Below are positions 31,866-35,437 of a DNA stretch of 35,437 nt, piece by piece. A model generated the notes under the pieces. That model was not told the DNA's origin, ran no database searches, and saw nothing but the letters and a program-made list of their open reading frames with translations. Each line of letters opens with the position of its first letter. Within the stretch, counting starts at the first letter, position 1. Position numbers and translations under genes: made by a program. Source of the stretch: Thermoflexales bacterium (lineage in GTDB: Bacteria; Chloroflexota; Anaerolineae; J036; Brachytrichaceae); assembly GCA_019694215.1 (NCBI GenBank), contig JAIBCK010000032.1:1-35437 (forward strand). The letters run 5' to 3'.

Positions 31866-33137
31866 ATGCATTTTTCAGACTTCAAGCTGCATCCGCAGCT
31901 TGCTCGCGCCATCACGCGCGCGGGCTACGAGGCGCCAACGCCCATTCAGGTCAAGGCCATCCCACCGGCGCTGACCGGCAAGGACCTGATCGGCACCGCC
32001 CAAACCGGCACCGGCAAGACGGCCGCCTTCGTGCTGCCGATCCTGGATCGTTTGCTGCGCGCGCCCGAGAAACTGGGCAAGTCGCGCGCGTTGATCATCA
32101 CCCCGACCCGCGAGCTGGCCGAGCAGATTCACACCACGGTGCGCGAGTTCGCCGAGGGCAGCCGCATCCGTTCCGCCACGATCTATGGCGGCGTTGGGAT
32201 GAACCCGCAGGAGAAGGCGCTGCGCGAGGGCGTCGAGATCCTGGTGGTGTGCCCGGGCCGTCTGCTTGATCATATCGAACAGGGCACCGCTGTGCTGAAG
32301 GGGATCGAGGTGCTGGTGCTGGACGAGGCCGACCGCATGTTCGACATGGGCTTTCTGCCCTCGGTGCGGCGCATCGTCGAGCGGCTGCCCCGCGAGCGCC
32401 AGACGCTGCTCTTCTCGGCCACGTTTGCGCCGGAGCTTCAATCGTTGGCCGATCAGGTCACCCGGCGCCCCGAGCGCGTCGATGCCGGGATGGGCGTTGT
32501 CAAGACGATCGCGCACGCCCTCTACCCCGTGCCACAGTCGCTCAAGACGGGGCTGCTGACGCACTTCCTCAAGACCTACATGCCGTACTCGGTGCTGGTC
32601 TTCACCCGCACCAAGCACCGCGCCAACCGCGTGTTCACGCAGCTGACGAAGTCGGGGTTCACGGCCGGGGTGCTGCACTCGAACAAGTCGCAGAACCAGC
32701 GCCAGCGCGCGCTGGATGACTTCCGCGCCGGCAAGTTGCAGGTGCTGGTTGCAACGGACATTGCCGCGCGCGGGTTGGACATCGAAGCCGTGACGCATGT
32801 GGTGAATTACGACATCCCTGACACCGTCGAGACGTACATCCACCGCATCGGCCGGACCGGGCGCGCCGAGCGCGACGGGGACGCGATGACGCTGGTCACG
32901 GCCGAGGACAACGCGATGGTGCGCGACATCGAGCGCGCGCTCAAGGCGCCGATCGAGCGCAAAACGCTCGAAGGCTTTGACTACGCCGCCGTGCCCGAGA
33001 TCGCCCCGGCGCATCCCCACGCGCATGCGCCCGCGCCACGCCCGCCCCAGGCCGGGCCTTCCGTGCGCAAGGCCCCGGCGTTTGAGCGCGGTAAGTCGCG
33101 CTGGCCGGGGAGCAACCGCCGCAAGGGCTGGCGCTAG
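31866..33137 (+). CDS. DEAD-box ATP-dependent RNA helicase (RhlE-like)
   Basis: A 423-aa helicase that unwinds short RNA duplexes in ribosome assembly, decay or cold adaptation. All core motifs are visible: F-upstream and Q motif in APTPIQ (23-28), Walker A AQTGTGKT (45-52), PTRELAEQ (80-87), CPGRLLD in place of the usual TPGR (129-135), DEAD (153-156), SAT (184-186), VFTRTKHRANRVF, VATDIAARGLDIEAV and HRIGRTGR. The C-terminal tail from about 375 is Pro/His-rich then Arg/Lys-rich, as in RhlE-type proteins that bind RNA. ATG at 31866 has GAGAGG eight bases before it. The frame is open to 31770, but that part is in the structured leader. It has a leader and a downstream hairpin, so it appears to be a single-gene unit. 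Confidence 0.92.
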   Translation: MHFSDFKLHPQLARAITRAGYEAPTPIQVKAIPPALTGKDLIGTAQTGTGKTAAFVLPILDRLLRAPEKLGKSRALIITPTRELAEQIHTTVREFAEGSRIRSATIYGGVGMNPQEKALREGVEILVVCPGRLLDHIEQGTAVLKGIEVLVLDEADRMFDMGFLPSVRRIVERLPRERQTLLFSATFAPELQSLADQVTRRPERVDAGMGVVKTIAHALYPVPQSLKTGLLTHFLKTYMPYSVLVFTRTKHRANRVFTQLTKSGFTAGVLHSNKSQNQRQRALDDFRAGKLQVLVATDIAARGLDIEAVTHVVNYDIPDTVETYIHRIGRTGRAERDGDAMTLVTAEDNAMVRDIERALKAPIERKTLEGFDYAAVPEIAPAHPHAHAPAPRPPQAGPSVRKAPAFERGKSRWPGSNRRKGWR

Positions 33138-33172
33138 AGGCTGGCGCGAGCCGGTCAAACCGAGGCATCACA

Positions 33173-33210
33173 CGAGGCCGGGCCGCGCGACGACGCACGG
33201 CCCGGCCTCG
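33173..33210 (+). terminator. Thirteen-pair hairpin between helicase and aldo/keto reductase
   Basis: CGAGGCCGGGCCG (33173-33185) pairs perfectly with CGGCCCGGCCTCG (33198-33210) around a 12-base loop. It is 36 bases after the helicase stop. There is no T-run, and the -10 box of the next gene begins only three bases later. Confidence 0.65.
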
Positions 33211-33213
33211 CGC

Positions 33214-33219
33214 TATCAT
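33214..33219 (+). promoter_or_regulatory. -10 box for the aldo/keto reductase
   Basis: TATCAT ends six bases before the ATG at 33226, so the start codon would be the transcription start. There is no SD. Confidence 0.5.
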
Positions 33220-33225
33220 CCGGCC

Positions 33226-34089
33226 ATGCTCACACGACGCTTTGGCCGGACCGGCCACCTCAGCACGATCGCCATTCTGGGGGGCGCGGCCTTTGGCCGT
33301 GTCCCGCAGCCGACGGTCGATGCCGCCATGCAACTGGCCCTCGACCATGGCGTCAACCACATCGACATCGCCCCCTCGTATGGCGAGGCCGAGGCGCGCG
33401 TCGGCCCGTGGATGCCCCGCACGCGCGAGCGCTTCTTCCTCGGCTGCAAGACTCAGGAGCGCACCCGTGAGGGCGCGCTGGCCGAGCTCTCGCGCTCGCT
33501 GGCCCGCCTGCAGGTGAAGGCGTTCGACCTGTATCAGATCCACGCCGTCACGACAATGGCACAACTGGATGAAGCCACCCGCGCCGGCGGCGCGCTGGAC
33601 GCGCTGCGGGAGGCCCGTGACCGCAAGCTCACCCGTTACCTGGGCATCACCGGCCACGGCTTTGACAGCCCGGCCGTCTTCCGCGAGGCGTTGAACCGCT
33701 TCGACTTCGACTCAGTGCTCTTCCCGGTCAACTTCGTGCAATACGCCAACCCGGTCTATCGCGCCAACGCGGAAGCCCTGCTCGCCACCTGCCGGGCGCG
33801 CGACATCGGCGTCATGGCGATCAAGGCCATCACACGCGCGCCGTGGGGGGACCGGCCGCGCGCGCGGAGCTGCTGGTACGAGCCCTTCGAGTCGCCCGCC
33901 GACATCCAGGCCGCCATCGACTTCACGCTCTCACAACCCGGCGTGACGGGCATCTGCACCGTGGGCGACACGGACGTCCTCCCCCACGTGCTCGATGCGT
34001 GCGCACGCTTCCAGCCGATGGGCGCGTCCGACCAGGAGGCGCTGATTGGGACTGCAGAACGTTATGCGCCGCTCTTCGCGCCGGCCTGA
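33226..34089 (+). CDS. Aldo/keto reductase family protein
   Basis: A 287-aa NADPH-dependent carbonyl reductase. The TIM-barrel catalytic tetrad can be assigned: Asp47 and Tyr52 in NHIDIAPSYGEAEARVGPW, Lys75 in FLGCKTQERT, and His106 in FDLYQIHAVT. The C-terminal ITRAPWGDR and GVTGICTVGD region resembles the AKR branch often found with iron-sulfur-containing or metabolic operons, but no Cys cluster is present here. The family usually starts at this M, and the long upstream open frame to 32977 overlaps the helicase end. Its last 28 bases overlap the end of the convergent peptidase gene. Substrate unknown. Confidence 0.88.
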   Translation: MLTRRFGRTGHLSTIAILGGAAFGRVPQPTVDAAMQLALDHGVNHIDIAPSYGEAEARVGPWMPRTRERFFLGCKTQERTREGALAELSRSLARLQVKAFDLYQIHAVTTMAQLDEATRAGGALDALREARDRKLTRYLGITGHGFDSPAVFREALNRFDFDSVLFPVNFVQYANPVYRANAEALLATCRARDIGVMAIKAITRAPWGDRPRARSCWYEPFESPADIQAAIDFTLSQPGVTGICTVGDTDVLPHVLDACARFQPMGASDQEALIGTAERYAPLFAPA

Positions 34090-35432
34090 CCCAGGCGCGT
34101 CAGCATCGCGGCGCCGGTCTTGATCCCGGCGATGAAGCGCCAGAGCTCCAGGTTCTCGTTCGGGGCGTGGTTGGCTTCGTCGTGGTTGGCGTACGGCACG
34201 GTGAAGGCGGGCACGCCCAGGATCTTGGTGAAGACGTAGTCGGGCAGGCTGCCCCCCATGGCCGGGACCAGCACCGGGTCCTCGCCGTGCACATCGGCCA
34301 GCCCCTGGCGGATGGGCGCGGTAAAGGGCGATTCGAGCGGGGTGCGGCTGGGCTCCATCCCGCCGGAAAAGATCACCTCGACCTCAGGCGCATGCCGCGC
34401 GAGATGGGCCTTGACCCGGGCAAAGGTGTCCTCGACGGTCATCGCCTCGACCAGCCGGATGTCGCACTTGGCGAAGGCCTCGCACGGCAGCACGGTTTTT
34501 GATCCAGCGCCGCCATAGCCGCCGTGCAGGCCGTTGATCGTCAGGGTCGGCCAGGCCGAGAGGCGCTCGAAATAGCCGCGCTCGGCCGGCGCGTCGAGGC
34601 GGGTCAGGCCGAGGTCGCGCATCGCCCGCGGCAGGTCGAGCGGCAGGGCCGCCAGCGCGGCCTGTTCGAGTGGCGTCTGCGCGATGACGTGGTCGCAAAA
34701 GCCGTCGATCAACACCCGACCGTGCTCATCCTTGAGCGAGGCCAGGGCATGCACGAGCGTCCAGATCGGATTTGGCGCGATGCCGCCGAAGTTGCCCGAG
34801 TGCAGATCACGGTTTGCCCCCCGTGCGCGGAGCTCAAAGCTGACGATGCCCCGCACCCCAAACATCAACGTTGGGCGTCCGCTCTCGTGCACGGGGCCGT
34901 CGCTGGTGATGACGAGATCGGCGCGCAGCAGGTCGCGGTTCGCGCGCACAAAGTCGGCCATGCGCGGGCTGCCGATCTCCTCCTCGCCCTCCAGCGCGAC
35001 GACGACGTTGCAGGGCAGGCGGCCGTTGACGGCGAGCATGCTCTCCAACGCCAGAAGCTGGGCAAAGTGCTGACCCTTGTTGTCGCCCACGCCGCGCGCA
35101 TACAGACGCCCCTCGCGGATGGTCGGCTCGAAGGGCGGGGAGATCCAGCGCTCGATCGGGTCCGGGGGCTGGACGTCGTAATGGCCGTAGAGCAGCACGG
35201 TCCGCGCGCCCGGCGCATGGTCCCAGCGCCCAACGACCACCGGCCACCCGGGCGTCTCGACCAGCCGGGTGTCGAACCCGAGCCGGGTCAGAAAGGCGTG
35301 CAGCAGGGCCGCCACCTCGGCGATGCCGATGCCCTGCGCGGAGATGCTGGGCTGGCGCACGTATTCAATCAGGCGCTCGATCGAGCGCTCACGCTGGCGG
35401 TCGACATGGTCAAAGACGGCGGAGAGTGTCAT
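34062..35432 (-). CDS. M20 family metallopeptidase/dipeptidase
   Basis: A 456-aa zinc-dependent amino- or dipeptidase. It has the M20 metal site: VLLYGHYDVQP (His84, Asp86), GVGDNKGQ (Asp117), the catalytic-base region LEGEEEIGS (148-155) and ITSDGP (Asp178). The dimerisation domain follows, and NHDEANHAPNENLELWRFI near the C-terminus supplies the last zinc His. The long insertion and the ANRDLHSGNFGGIAPNP segment place it with CNDP-type dipeptidases. ATG at 35432 is only five bases from the right edge, so its promoter is not in the window. It converges with the aldo/keto reductase and overlaps it by 28 bases. Confidence 0.9.
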   Translation of the reverse strand: MTLSAVFDHVDRQRERSIERLIEYVRQPSISAQGIGIAEVAALLHAFLTRLGFDTRLVETPGWPVVVGRWDHAPGARTVLLYGHYDVQPPDPIERWISPPFEPTIREGRLYARGVGDNKGQHFAQLLALESMLAVNGRLPCNVVVALEGEEEIGSPRMADFVRANRDLLRADLVITSDGPVHESGRPTLMFGVRGIVSFELRARGANRDLHSGNFGGIAPNPIWTLVHALASLKDEHGRVLIDGFCDHVIAQTPLEQAALAALPLDLPRAMRDLGLTRLDAPAERGYFERLSAWPTLTINGLHGGYGGAGSKTVLPCEAFAKCDIRLVEAMTVEDTFARVKAHLARHAPEVEVIFSGGMEPSRTPLESPFTAPIRQGLADVHGEDPVLVPAMGGSLPDYVFTKILGVPAFTVPYANHDEANHAPNENLELWRFIAGIKTGAAMLTRLGQAGAKSGA

Positions 35433-35437
35433 GCCGG

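Overview
The window most resembles a high-GC bacterium of the phylum Chloroflexota. The indirect evidence is a set of secreted proteins built from Thr/Pro-rich linkers, an SH3b domain and Ig-like domains, a VanW-family protein, a STAND (NB-ARC/TPR) ATPase with a sigma-like helix-turn-helix at its N-terminus, and several apparently leaderless genes. This placement is an inference. There is no rRNA, tRNA or marker gene to confirm it, and no mobile element or CRISPR array was seen.

Left part (about 1-13,850): a surface-glycan region with lower GC than the rest (hand counts of 30-31 per 60 bases on three sampled lines, against 37-43 per 60 on three lines to the right). It opens with the first 25 codons of a dTDP-4-dehydrorhamnose 3,5-epimerase running off the left edge. 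A plus-strand operon follows (465-6556): TylF-like methyltransferase, GT4 glycosyltransferase, large GT-C-like membrane protein, Wzx-type flippase and GT2 glycosyltransferase, joined by start/stop overlaps except for a 15-base gap before the last gene. A minus-strand series converges on it (13854 down to 6537): GT39-like membrane glycosyltransferase, GT2, polysaccharide pyruvyl transferase, a secreted four-repeat surface protein with a long structured leader, a lipoprotein, and an acyltransferase. The two ends overlap by 20 bases. Together they look like machinery that assembles, flips and decorates (methyl, acyl, pyruvyl) an exported glycan, with two exported proteins embedded in the cluster. 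No polymerase or priming transferase is visible.

Right part (about 14,085-35,432): higher-GC genes in short units. They are a DPM-like GT2, an M23 peptidase with a goose-lysozyme/transglycosylase-like front half, a TerC-RidA pair, a Gfo/Idh/MocA oxidoreductase, a DASS anion transporter, a uridine phosphorylase divergent from an S9 peptidase, an SH3b lipoprotein, a dihydropyrimidinase-like hydrolase behind a small acidic protein and a STAND ATPase, a VanW protein, a DEAD-box helicase with a long structured leader, an aldo/keto reductase and an M20 peptidase. Many of these have a TANNNT-type -10 box only 6-10 bases before the start codon, which implies leaderless mRNAs. Strong hairpin terminators separate several units.

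The best candidates for something new are the repeat surface protein with its leader and glycan neighbours, the palindrome between the divergent udp and S9 peptidase promoters, and the acidic protein/STAND ATPase pair.
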